DNA of 64,000 nucleotides from PALSA-968 sp964387075 (GTDB lineage: Bacteria > Bacteroidota > Bacteroidia > B-17B0 > Aurantibacillaceae): contig CAYLVB010000003.1 in assembly GCA_964387075.1 (NCBI GenBank), positions 124,001-188,000 of the forward strand, read 5' to 3'. Shown here piece after piece: positions 17,801 through 25,283 of this stretch. Each line of letters starts with the position of its first letter. The stretch's first letter is position 1. Below the pieces are notes generated by a model. The model did not search any database, was not told the DNA's origin, and worked only from the letters and a program-made list of their open reading frames with translations. The translations under genes were made by a program, and so were the position numbers.

Positions 17801-19312
17801 GATGGTAACATCATCCGTTTCCACATTGTAATCGATCACGCCAAAAGTGGCCAGCTTCACCAATACAGGACGCAGATCGATGGCGGTCCATTTCATGAAC
17901 TTGGCCAATTCAACGGCGGGAAATTCCCTTTGCTTATACGCTTCATGATATTGATTGATCTTGATCACCGGGTTCACATCGCTTCCTTCTCCCTTGATCT
18001 TCATGAAACGATCCATGGTAAAGAAATCCTGGCTTTCAAAGTACGCCTGTCCCTGAAAATTAGCGGCAAGGAAGCCGATATCGATCTTGGGCGAATCGAT
18101 CTTCCAGGTCAATTCTTCAAAATACATGTCCACTTTGTGATAGGTATCCGAGAAGGGAGTTTTCTGCAAACCCTCATCGGTACGGATGAGCGAAACCTTT
18201 CTTTGCTCAGCAATGTATTTGAAGTTACACCCCGGGTGATAAATAGAATCTTTATCAAGATAGAATTTGATGGCCGCGTTATCCGCCGTGATCTTCTCCG
18301 CGTTCATAGTAAAGTTGCGCGCAGCGACCGTTAAAAAGCGCTTATCGTTTCGTTTAAAAACCACGTGAGCCGGATTTTTAGTATCCCCACTTCCTACAAA
18401 CTGAGGCCCCCGCATGGCAAAACCCCCGTCGTAATAAACGTCTTTGATCACGCTCTTGATCTCAAGCCGTTTGGTGTAACTGTCGAAACGCGGGTAGGTC
18501 AGCTTGCCGTCGTTCTGCGAAATGATCTTGTCCGTAAGCTTCCCTTTTTGCGGTTTATCAAAATACTGCGGGTGATAGAACGTTACCGAATCGGAAGTGT
18601 AGGCGCCGGTCTTACAATCGATGTTGTATTTTTTGATGACAGTGTAAACATCCTTACCGAGGCCGGTGCGTTCCCAACTCACTTTTCCCCCTTTTCCGTA
18701 AAACCTACCCGAACTTGGATAAAAAGTTCCGCTGGTATTCTCAACCGCTATAGAATCAAAACGGGGATTGCGGCCATTCAGCGTAAATTCCTGGAAGACC
18801 AGTTTAGGCAAGCTGTCGTAATCGAATTTATAAACCGCTTCTGTGGTATACCAATCCACGCTGGGAGATCTGAAAAACACCCCATCCTCGAAAAGATTGA
18901 CACTCATCTCCAGGAAATTGTCAATGGGCTTGGGATTCTTGCTTTTAAAAACCTTGTCAAGCACAACCTGCCAGCTTTCAAAATTATCGAAGTCCTGCTT
19001 GGAGTTAATGAAATTAGCAACGGCCAGGAGATAGTTTTGAAAGTACGGATAGGGTTTCAGTTTCTTTTGCAGCATCGTGTTTGTGGTGCCGTATACATAC
19101 TCCTTGTAGCCTTTGGAAAAAGCGTAGCTCTGCCAGAATTTTTTGAAATTCTCTACGAACTTAGCGGCGTCTTCTTTATTGGCCGATCCTTCCTGGAAAT
19201 AGGCATCCAGTTCCTTGATGAACTTCATGGTATCGGGCGTGAACGCGGTGATCTTTTGCGAGAACGCGTTAAGCGAGAAAAGGAAAAGTGCCAGTAGAAG
19301 GATACGCCTCAT
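14834..19312 (-). CDS. Large exported protein of unknown function (1492 residues)
   Basis: A 1492-residue protein with a clear signal peptide (residues 1-18, LLLALFLFSLNAFS followed by Q). The rest has no membrane helix and is rich in alternating hydrophobic and polar residues, with many short repeated statements of the type FxG/KGxxxF and SxGxFYPSSGRFYGKGG, suggesting extended beta structure. Middle and C-terminal parts show blocks like RLYPDSGKVTIYKNAVM and ARIYPDTSGQTVSEG. There is no Por-secretion C-terminal domain, so it probably stays in the periplasm or outer membrane. I do not recognise a family with confidence; an LptD/OstA-like or AsmA-like beta-jellyroll scaffold is a possible fold. 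It stands alone, convergent with the cysteine desulfurase gene two bases away. Confidence 0.75.
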   Translation of the reverse strand: MRRILLLALFLFSLNAFSQKITAFTPDTMKFIKELDAYFQEGSANKEDAAKFVENFKKFWQSYAFSKGYKEYVYGTTNTMLQKKLKPYPYFQNYLLAVANFINSKQDFDNFESWQVVLDKVFKSKNPKPIDNFLEMSVNLFEDGVFFRSPSVDWYTTEAVYKFDYDSLPKLVFQEFTLNGRNPRFDSIAVENTSGTFYPSSGRFYGKGGKVSWERTGLGKDVYTVIKKYNIDCKTGAYTSDSVTFYHPQYFDKPQKGKLTDKIISQNDGKLTYPRFDSYTKRLEIKSVIKDVYYDGGFAMRGPQFVGSGDTKNPAHVVFKRNDKRFLTVAARNFTMNAEKITADNAAIKFYLDKDSIYHPGCNFKYIAEQRKVSLIRTDEGLQKTPFSDTYHKVDMYFEELTWKIDSPKIDIGFLAANFQGQAYFESQDFFTMDRFMKIKGEGSDVNPVIKINQYHEAYKQREFPAVELAKFMKWTAIDLRPVLVKLATFGVIDYNVETDDVTIKDKLFKYIRAAKKLTDYDILTFHSVIPGSYNATLNLLNDNFDMRIRGVKQILISDTQKVFVFPAGREVVLKKGRSFTFSGAVASGKFEFHGKEFAYDYDQNKINMKLIDSLRIYVSALQPEPDGSIPFKRVQTVIESISGELDVDHPRNHAGYLKMPKYPIFKSFQESYAYYDKKSIQKGVYNRDKFYFKLDPFTIDSLDNFENSALKFKGELSSAGIFPVFRDTITLQKDYSLGFIRKTPPGGFNAYGVKGKFDDEIRLSNKGLRGGGDISFGPSLAHGDDFIFFPDSTNGIATTFDVKEQENPIEFPQAHGDKVYIHWSPKQDLLQAYNTETPFTSYNKEVEFRGRYDLTINELRGSGKADFEKADLISRDILFKQKKFFSDTADFHLKAFDEEGFTFATDNVNATIDFEKRSGTFVTNGSGSVVRFPKNDYISYMDRFKWFMDQEAIQLGDENKKIDLAAAENEDVDLEAPQFISIKKGQDSLSFFAPAAKYNLRKYIINCMNVPFINVADARLYPDSGKVTIYKNAVMDTLKNAVLTANTVTKYHTVRNVKATISGRRTYLAEGDYTYLDENDKPYNIRLARIYPDTSGQTVSEGSIPEKENFKFNDYFSFAGKVYLKATNQFLYYDGGTRIVHTCKIGKSYLKFEGEINPKEILIPIPKTPKDMTGTPVACGIIYSADSNSVYSSFLSQRYSGKNDKDVLMVDGFLGFDKETKQYRISNKEKLVETSLPGNYLSLGTQDCQVYGEGKLDVGADFGAMKVTTIGNVQQNTINDSTKFDLMMVLDFYFDKGAMKKMAADFELLSNSMGPTDFSRKTFEKGMIEILGKERGDKALSELNVYGNYKKFPDEIEKALFLSDVQMIYNSRLKAFVSSGDIGVANILNREIYRYSPGLVQIKKQKNGDQIDIYLEPDATTWFYFSYFRGVMSAVSSNAEFNKIISEMKSKDRKLETKDGPSYQFSPCSPTKKDMFVKKMRQAMGQKDDEE

Positions 19313-19427
19313 GGATGGAAAGTTTGGCTTAAAAATAGGTGGAATTCAGGTATGGAATTATCACGTTTACTTAATTTTAATAACAAGGTTTCTTATGTTT
19401 TGTTAAAACGCTAAAAAACTGCAATTA

Positions 19428-22292
19428 TTAGAGCTCGATCTCATCAATAAAGATGAAAGAATCTCCTCCTTTGCCCGGGTGCCAATCAGGCAGCTTTCCA
19501 AACTGACGTAGGATGATCTTTACATAGCGCGCCTTGGTAGGAAGGAATGGAGCTACGATCAGCTTCTGGGTCTGCGCATCCATGCTGTCGACGGGTTTGG
19601 TATTGACCACCCCAGCGGCAGGCTTAAAGGTCTTTCCATCCAGAGATGCCAAGAATTCCACATTTTTCGGAAAGACGATCCACGAACGAGTGTCCTGTAA
19701 GACGGATACGCCAAACGAGCCCACGTTTCGTTCCTTACCCAGGTCAACGGTTATTTCCACATCTTTCCCCTGGAACCCCTGCCAGAAACCTTTTCTCCAA
19801 TTCGCATCCCCATAAATGCCATCGTGTAAAGCCTCATCTCCGCCGCCGGTATACTGAGGGTTGGGTTTGTAGTTATATGTAACCTTCCAATCCGGGTGCT
19901 TCATCTTACTAAAATTTCCTTCGGCCAATGCACTTGTATCTGCGCCACGCACAACATAGGCCTTTACATTCCCTGAATTTTTCAGCGTGAAATATTTCTC
20001 ATAGGGAACATATGCCGCTCCATCGCAAGAGTAAAAGATCTTATCGTTCACGCTTCGCGTACTTATCTTAACCACGGCAGAATCTCTGAAGATCATAGGT
20101 GCGCTGATGGCCGGAGCCGGTACTATATTTTGCAGGGCCGCCTGTGTAACTTCGAATTTTCCAAATGTACTTTTTGCCGGATCGGAGATCATATTCAGTT
20201 GCAGTGTGCCCCCATTCATCATATCGGGATGCTGCAAAACAGTAAGCGTGCGCTGAAACTGGTTATTGCTCATACTAACTGAGCCGACATAAATATCTGT
20301 TGGTTTTTGACGAGATGTTATTATGGTGAATGCATTACCGTTCTCTAAATTCATTTTTACTTCATCAAACTGGCAGGTACCAATGGCATAGTGTGGCACT
20401 CCGGGCGTAACCGGATAAAATCCCATACTGCTCAATACATACCAGGCGCTCATTTGCCCACAATCCTCATTCCCGCAAAGCCCGTCGGGTTTGGGTTTGT
20501 ACAGCGTTCGAAGGATCTTCGAGACCAGCTTCTGCGTTTTTTGTGGTGCTCCGCAGTAATTGTATAAATAGGCCATGTGATGACTTGGTTCATTACCCTG
20601 GGCATACTGACCGATAAGGCCGGTGATATCTGCCTGCTCTCTGCCGGTGGTTTTGCTGTTAGTGCTGAATAGAAGATTGAGCTTTTTCTCAAATTCCTTT
20701 TCTCCGCCTGCTTCCTGAACCAGGGCCGCGATGTTATGTGGCACAAAAAAAGAATACTGCCAGCTATTGGCCTCGGTATAATGATTATTCACCTCGCGTG
20801 GATCAAATGGAGCATACCACCCGCCGTTGAATTTGGGTCGCATGAAACCTGTTTGGGGATCATACAGATTGCTCCAGCTCTTACTTCGTTTTGTATAAAG
20901 CTCGAAAATGTCATTTTTCTTTGCTGTCTTCGCGATCTGCGCGATACACCAGTCGTCATAGGCGTATTCCAGTGTTTTTGAAACGCTCTCCGGTTCATCT
21001 TCTACACTCAAATACCCTTTTTGCGCATATTGTTTAATGCCGAACTTATCGATATTAGAACTTTTTACAAGCGCGTTCAGAACAGCCAGTGTATCGAAAT
21101 TGCCGATCCCCTTACTCAGCGCGTCGGCAATTACGGAAGCCGAGTGATAGCCTATCATACAATAGGTTTCATTGCCTGATAATTCCCACATAGGCATCAT
21201 GCCAAACTCGTTGTACATATCGAGAAAGGAATTGATAAAATCATTCGTGCGTTTTTGTTCGATGATAGTGAACAAAGGATGCAACCCGCGGAATGTATCC
21301 CAGAGCGAAAACACAGTGTAATGATCTGTTCTTCCCTGGTGTACCTTCAGGTCATTGCCGCGATAACGCTTATCCACATCCGAGCTTAGACTGGGATGGA
21401 TCATGCAATGGTAAAGCGCGGTGTAAAAATTCTGGAGATCCGTAACATTCTTTGTTTTCACTTCGATCTTGCTGAGCTCCTTGTTCCATGCGGCAGCGGC
21501 GTTTTTTTTCACTTTTTCAAAATCCCAGTGTGGAAGCTCGGCTTCCATGTTCTTCTTCGCGCCTTCATAGTCTACCTGCGAAATGGATACTTTTACTAAA
21601 ATACTTTCTCCTTTCTTTACCGCGAATCCAAAAAAGGCTTTGTTCCCATTTCCATTCTTATCGACCTTCACAGCCTTTGAAAATTCGATGCGTGCGTAAC
21701 AGTATTGATCCTTCGCCCAGGCTTCACTCCTTCTGAAAACCTCTATGGTCTTATCATCCAAAACCTTTATCTCGCCTTCCAGTAATTTATCTCTGTGCGT
21801 GAGATCCAGGAACACCGAGGCAGAGCCTTCGGTCCCGAAAGTGTATCTATGAAACCCTACACGATCAGTAGCCGTCAGTTCGATGGTGACCGGATCGTTC
21901 TTCAGTTTCACGGAATAATATCCCGCAGCTGATTTCTCGTTTTTGTGCGAATAGCGAGCCGGGTAATTGGGTCTATCCCAGGTAGGCTTTCGCAGGATAG
22001 GCATCAATAAAATATCCCCGTAATCGCTGCAACCCGTCCCACTCAGGTGGGTGTGAGAAAAACCATAGATCAGCGAATCTCCATAATAATAGCCACTGCA
22101 GCCGTCCCAGCTGTCGTCGTTGCGGGTATCCGGACTCAGCTGCACCATTCCAAAAGGCAACACGGCTCCGGGAAACGTATGCCCGTGTCCGCCGGTGCCC
22201 ACCATAGGCTTTACGTATTGCGTATACTCGGGTTTTTGGGCCTGTGAGGTGAGAAAAAGTCCTAAAATCAATGGCAAGATCAGTTTTTTCAT
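19428..22292 (-). CDS. GH92 family alpha-mannosidase-like glycoside hydrolase
   Basis: A 954-residue secreted enzyme with signal peptide (MKKLILPLILGLFLTSQAQ). GH92 blocks: VKPMVGTGGHGHTFPGAVLPFGMVQLSPDT, YGFSHTHLSGTGCSDYGD, FSLWDTFRGLHPLF, NSWQYSFFVPHN, GNEPSHHMAYLYNY and NEDCGQMSAWYVLSSMGFYPV. The family comprises Ca2+-dependent exo-alpha-mannosidases acting on N-glycan or yeast-mannan type linkages. After the catalytic part come a chitobiase-C-terminal-like segment (about 735-800) and an F5/8C-like carbohydrate-binding domain (about 810-954, ending IFIDEIEL). No SusC/SusD pair or regulator is nearby, so this is not in a polysaccharide utilization locus within the window. The ATG at 22292 is used; the frame extends to 22319 without adding a credible signal sequence. 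Confidence 0.92.
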   Translation of the reverse strand: MKKLILPLILGLFLTSQAQKPEYTQYVKPMVGTGGHGHTFPGAVLPFGMVQLSPDTRNDDSWDGCSGYYYGDSLIYGFSHTHLSGTGCSDYGDILLMPILRKPTWDRPNYPARYSHKNEKSAAGYYSVKLKNDPVTIELTATDRVGFHRYTFGTEGSASVFLDLTHRDKLLEGEIKVLDDKTIEVFRRSEAWAKDQYCYARIEFSKAVKVDKNGNGNKAFFGFAVKKGESILVKVSISQVDYEGAKKNMEAELPHWDFEKVKKNAAAAWNKELSKIEVKTKNVTDLQNFYTALYHCMIHPSLSSDVDKRYRGNDLKVHQGRTDHYTVFSLWDTFRGLHPLFTIIEQKRTNDFINSFLDMYNEFGMMPMWELSGNETYCMIGYHSASVIADALSKGIGNFDTLAVLNALVKSSNIDKFGIKQYAQKGYLSVEDEPESVSKTLEYAYDDWCIAQIAKTAKKNDIFELYTKRSKSWSNLYDPQTGFMRPKFNGGWYAPFDPREVNNHYTEANSWQYSFFVPHNIAALVQEAGGEKEFEKKLNLLFSTNSKTTGREQADITGLIGQYAQGNEPSHHMAYLYNYCGAPQKTQKLVSKILRTLYKPKPDGLCGNEDCGQMSAWYVLSSMGFYPVTPGVPHYAIGTCQFDEVKMNLENGNAFTIITSRQKPTDIYVGSVSMSNNQFQRTLTVLQHPDMMNGGTLQLNMISDPAKSTFGKFEVTQAALQNIVPAPAISAPMIFRDSAVVKISTRSVNDKIFYSCDGAAYVPYEKYFTLKNSGNVKAYVVRGADTSALAEGNFSKMKHPDWKVTYNYKPNPQYTGGGDEALHDGIYGDANWRKGFWQGFQGKDVEITVDLGKERNVGSFGVSVLQDTRSWIVFPKNVEFLASLDGKTFKPAAGVVNTKPVDSMDAQTQKLIVAPFLPTKARYVKIILRQFGKLPDWHPGKGGDSFIFIDEIEL

Positions 22293-22383
22293 AGCGGATC
22301 GAAGGTGGTAAAAGTACATCTTTTATGCAAGAATCGTTCCGGGGCAACCTTAGGTTTTGACCTATTTTTGGCTTGGTATTTGC

Positions 22384-22438
22384 ATATGCCGAGGCGGTTT
22401 AATTTTTTATCTATGTTGCATCCGGCCGCTCGGCATTA
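22384..22438. other. Large inverted repeat in a divergent intergenic region
   Basis: The arms ATATGCCGAG-G-CGG (22384-22397) and CCGCTCGGCATAT (22426-22438) can form 13 base pairs with one bulged G around a 28-base loop. It lies in the 218-base gap between the divergent GH92 and DoxX-like genes. No T-run follows on either strand, so it is not a plain intrinsic terminator. A TATTTTTG -7-like element is at 22363-22370, just before it. It may be a small RNA, an operator, or part of a 5' leader. Confidence 0.4.
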
Positions 22439-22494
22439 TACCCTAATTTTATGAAAATTGTTGAATTGGCATGGTAAAACTCGGCGCGGCTCAC

Positions 22495-22502
22495 TACATT
22501 TG
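22495..22502 (+). promoter_or_regulatory. -7 promoter element of the DoxX-like gene
   Basis: TACATTTG, an exact match to TAnnTTTG, ends eight bases before the ATG at 22511. A TTG is at 22466-22468, 26 bases upstream, longer than the usual spacing. Confidence 0.5.
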
Positions 22503-22510
22503 TATCATCT

Positions 22511-23842
22511 ATGAAGAACTTCTTACAAGGTAAAGCGTTTAAATTCATCGCCTCGGCAGGCATCGCGCTCCTGCTGTTTTGGATCACACCTTCTTGCCTC
22601 AGCAAGACCACGCAGGCCATTATCCTGGGCACGTTGTTCATCCTGATAAACGCTTCGGGCTTCATTAGCCGCTTTCCGATCCTTACCCATATTCCGCGTG
22701 TTCTTGTAGGCGGGCTTTTTATTTTCTCCGGATTCATCAAATCGAATGATGCCTTAGGTTTTTCCTATAAGCTTGAGGAATATTTTGAAGTGTTCAAGGC
22801 CGATACCGGGCTTAGCATGTTCGAATGGTTCGCGCATATTTCTCTGCCTTTGGCTATTATCATTTGCGTGAGCGAGGTTGCTTTGGGCTTCATGCTTTTA
22901 ATTGGCTTCAAGCGCGAATTGACGCTTTGGTTGCTGATGGCGCAGATCGTTTTCTTTACATTTCTCACCTTCTATTCGGCTTGCTACAGCAAAGTAACCG
23001 GCTGTGGTTGCTTTGGTGATGCTATCAAATTAACTCCCTGGGAAAGTTTCTGGAAAGACATCGCACTTTTGATATTGATCACACTTTTGTTCTCAGGGAA
23101 AGATCACATCAACCCGCTATTCAGTCCTACGCTCAACAACATTACAACGCTCATTGCCATCGCGGCTTCTATCTGGTTCCCCATACATTGTTATCGCAAT
23201 TTACCTGTGATCGATTTTCGTGCTTATGCGCCCGGTCTCAGCATTTGCGAGGGCATGAAGAATGGTCCGAACTACAAAGCTCCGGTGTACGAATCGCGTT
23301 TCATTTACAAGAACCTCAAAACAGGAGATACTACAACCATATTCACCGACAAGACCATGCCCTGGCAGGATACACTTACCTGGGCTTATCACCGTGCCTT
23401 AGGCTCTGTGTTGGTTTCCCCGGGTGTTGATGAAGCCAAGATCACCGATTTTACGATCTCTGACCTCGACGGCAACGTGGTTACCGACAGCATACTGGGC
23501 ATCAAAGAGCATAATTTCTTCCTGGTTTGTTACGATCTTACTAAAACCGAGCAGGATCCTAAGCTGATGGCGCAGATAAACGATTTTTACGCGTTATGCG
23601 AGAAGGACAAGATCAAATTCATTGGTCTTACCTCTTCCAGCGGCGACCAGATCAGTCAGTTCAAACACAAACACAACGCCATGTATGATTTTTATAATGT
23701 GGATGGTATTGTACTGAAGACGATGATACGAAGCAATCCCGGATTGATGCTGATGAAAGATTGTCGCGTGATCAAGAACTGGCATCACCGCAATTTTCCC
23801 ATCTACAGTGATGTAAAGGCCAACCTGATGACCAACAAATGA
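22511..23842 (+). CDS. BT_3928-like protein: DoxX/MauE membrane domain plus C-terminal thioredoxin-like domain
   Basis: A 443-residue protein. The N-terminal half has about seven membrane helices with RVLVGGLFIFSGFIKSNDALGFSYKLEEYF (DoxX/MauE-type opening) and the paired-cysteine motif ACYSKVTGCGCFGDAIKLTPWESF, diagnostic of the MauE/BT_3928-type family. The C-terminal 200 residues are soluble and contain NFFLVCYDLTKTE and ending NPGLMLMKDCRVIKNWHHRNFP, reminiscent of a thioredoxin-like fold without a CxxC. Related proteins are thought to handle disulfide chemistry at the membrane. The stop overlaps the next gene's ATG by four bases (ATGA), linking it with the phosphoribosyltransferase. Confidence 0.75.
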   Translation: MKNFLQGKAFKFIASAGIALLLFWITPSCLSKTTQAIILGTLFILINASGFISRFPILTHIPRVLVGGLFIFSGFIKSNDALGFSYKLEEYFEVFKADTGLSMFEWFAHISLPLAIIICVSEVALGFMLLIGFKRELTLWLLMAQIVFFTFLTFYSACYSKVTGCGCFGDAIKLTPWESFWKDIALLILITLLFSGKDHINPLFSPTLNNITTLIAIAASIWFPIHCYRNLPVIDFRAYAPGLSICEGMKNGPNYKAPVYESRFIYKNLKTGDTTTIFTDKTMPWQDTLTWAYHRALGSVLVSPGVDEAKITDFTISDLDGNVVTDSILGIKEHNFFLVCYDLTKTEQDPKLMAQINDFYALCEKDKIKFIGLTSSSGDQISQFKHKHNAMYDFYNVDGIVLKTMIRSNPGLMLMKDCRVIKNWHHRNFPIYSDVKANLMTNK

Positions 23843-24342
23843 AGAAAGTAGAGATATTGAACACCGACCAGATCCAGCAAAAGCTGAATCGACTTGCTTA
23901 CGAGATCTACGAGCATACTTTGGAAGAAAAAGAGATCTTCATTGCCGGCATAGAAGGAAATGGGTATACGGTGGCAAAAAAACTGGTAACCTTACTTAAA
24001 AAGATCTCCGGCCAGGAAATTGTACTGGGGAAAATTACCGTTGACAAGAAAAATCCATTGGCCGCTTTACCAAAGACCGACCTCAACGAAAAAGATTATA
24101 GAAATAAAGTGGTGATCGTGGTGGATGATGTGTTGAACAGCGGAAAAACTTTGATCTACGGGGTACAACTTTTTTTAAATCAGCCGGTGAAAAAATTACA
24201 TACCGTTGTTTTGGTGGATCGCAGTCACACCCGCTATCCTATAAAAGCCGATTTCGTTGGATTATCGCTTTCCACAACCCTCCAGGAACATATCGTGGCC
24301 GACCTCAGCCACAGTGGTAAGGAAACCGTTTATTTAGAGTAA
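23839..24342 (+). CDS. Phosphoribosyltransferase family protein (PyrR-like)
   Basis: A 167-residue type I phosphoribosyltransferase. The PRPP-binding signature is VVIVVDDVLNSGKTLIYG (about 94-111), preceded by FIAGIEGNGYTVAKKL and followed by VVLVDRSHTRYPIKADFVG, the layout of PyrR and related uracil phosphoribosyltransferase-like proteins. PyrR binds pyr mRNA in some bacteria and has weak uracil phosphoribosyltransferase activity; neither role is shown here, and there are no pyrimidine genes nearby. It is translationally coupled to the DoxX-like gene and overlaps the convergent sterol-desaturase-family gene by 13 bases. Confidence 0.8.
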   Translation: MKKVEILNTDQIQQKLNRLAYEIYEHTLEEKEIFIAGIEGNGYTVAKKLVTLLKKISGQEIVLGKITVDKKNPLAALPKTDLNEKDYRNKVVIVVDDVLNSGKTLIYGVQLFLNQPVKKLHTVVLVDRSHTRYPIKADFVGLSLSTTLQEHIVADLSHSGKETVYLE

Positions 24343-25229
24343 GAATTACTCCGTAACCACTCTTCTCGCAACTGCCTGCTTGTTTTTTTATGCCCGTCGT
24401 GACTCCAGCCTGGCGGCCCAAACACGTACATGAATTTGTGTTTGATGCTTGAACTCTTCCGCAGGTCCTTCAGAATATTTCTCCATTCATGAAAAATAAC
24501 ATTGGCGGGGTGCCGCGAAGAAATATTTTCGGTGAGGCCGTAACGCACTTTTTCTTTTTCGTCCTCTCCCACAAAGGTTCCGAAGAGTCGGTCCCAGATG
24601 ATGAACACCATCCCCATGTTCTTGTCAAGATACATAGCGTTACTGGCGTGATGTACGCGGTGGTGACTGGGTGTTGACATGAACCATTCTAAAAATCCCA
24701 GTTTATTGATGTATTTGGTATGAATGAGAATTCCGTAGATCTGTGTGGCCGAATACATGAACATGATGTCCTTGCCATCAAAGCCGACCAGGGAAAGCGG
24801 AATGAAATAAGCGAAACGATAAAGCGGCTGAAATACAGACGAACGAAATCCAACAGTTAAGTTGAACTCTTCCGAAGAATGGTGCGTTACGTGAACAGCC
24901 CAGAAGAAGCGACAATAATGGTCTATATAATGCAGGAGGTAGAACATAAAGTCTTGTGTGATGAGAAGCACTACCCAATACGCCCATTTATTATCTATCT
25001 GTACAAAATGGAACTGAAAGAAATAGTTCAGGACCAATAAACATACGCCGCGCATTAAAATATCGAGCCCCATGTTCAATAGCATGAGGTAAATATTCTC
25101 TACGGTACCGCGCTTACTGTAATTCTCATGCTTGTGAAAATTGCTGAAGAGTATTTCCGCGCCAATAACAATAGCATACACCGGTGTTGAAATAAAGACC
25201 AGTAAAGCTTCGCGGAACTCGTTGAACAT
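24330..25229 (-). CDS. Sterol desaturase / fatty acid hydroxylase family protein
   Basis: A 299-residue integral membrane di-iron enzyme. The His clusters of the family are visible: HYIDHYCRFFWAVHVTHHSSEEFN (HxxxH and HxxHH types, about 128-151) and HTKYINKLGFLEWFMSTPSHHRVHHASN (about 197-224). Four or so hydrophobic helices surround them. The family hydroxylates or desaturates lipids; substrates in Bacteroidota are mostly unassigned (carotenoids, fatty acids and alkylglycerols have been suggested). The frame can begin at TTG 25244, but ATG 25229 was chosen: it stands exactly four bases after TATTTTTG, suggesting a leaderless mRNA. Confidence 0.85.
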   Translation of the reverse strand: MFNEFREALLVFISTPVYAIVIGAEILFSNFHKHENYSKRGTVENIYLMLLNMGLDILMRGVCLLVLNYFFQFHFVQIDNKWAYWVVLLITQDFMFYLLHYIDHYCRFFWAVHVTHHSSEEFNLTVGFRSSVFQPLYRFAYFIPLSLVGFDGKDIMFMYSATQIYGILIHTKYINKLGFLEWFMSTPSHHRVHHASNAMYLDKNMGMVFIIWDRLFGTFVGEDEKEKVRYGLTENISSRHPANVIFHEWRNILKDLRKSSSIKHKFMYVFGPPGWSHDGHKKTSRQLREEWLRSNSYSK

Positions 25230-25233
25230 GTTG

Positions 25234-25241
25234 CAAAAATA
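25234..25241 (-). promoter_or_regulatory. -7 element four bases before an ATG
   Basis: On the minus strand TATTTTTG, then CAAC, then the ATG at 25229 of the sterol-desaturase-family gene. The expected transcription start falls at or within a base or two of the A of ATG. The T-run of the terminator at 25242-25275 abuts this element. Confidence 0.55.
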
Positions 25242-25275
25242 CAAAAGAAAATCCCCTCAGCTAAACCGAGGGGAT
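25242..25275 (-). terminator. Intrinsic terminator of the 1722-residue adhesin-like gene
   Basis: ATCCCCTC (25251-25258) and GAGGGGAT (25268-25275) make a perfect 8-bp stem with a nine-base loop; on the minus strand it is followed by TTTTCTTTTG. It lies eight bases past the stop codon at 25284. Confidence 0.75.
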
Positions 25276-25283
25276 CTGAAAAT

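Noticed and set aside
17732..19297. Two long plus-strand frames (17732-18334 and 18365-19297)
   Set aside because: They lie opposite the 1492-residue exported protein gene, have no homology-like motifs, and show the codon pattern of antisense frames to a high-GC-third-position gene.
22411..22486. Short ATG frames of 8-13 codons in the GH92/DoxX gap
   Set aside because: No good promoter spacing and no recognisable sequence; chance frames of that length are expected.
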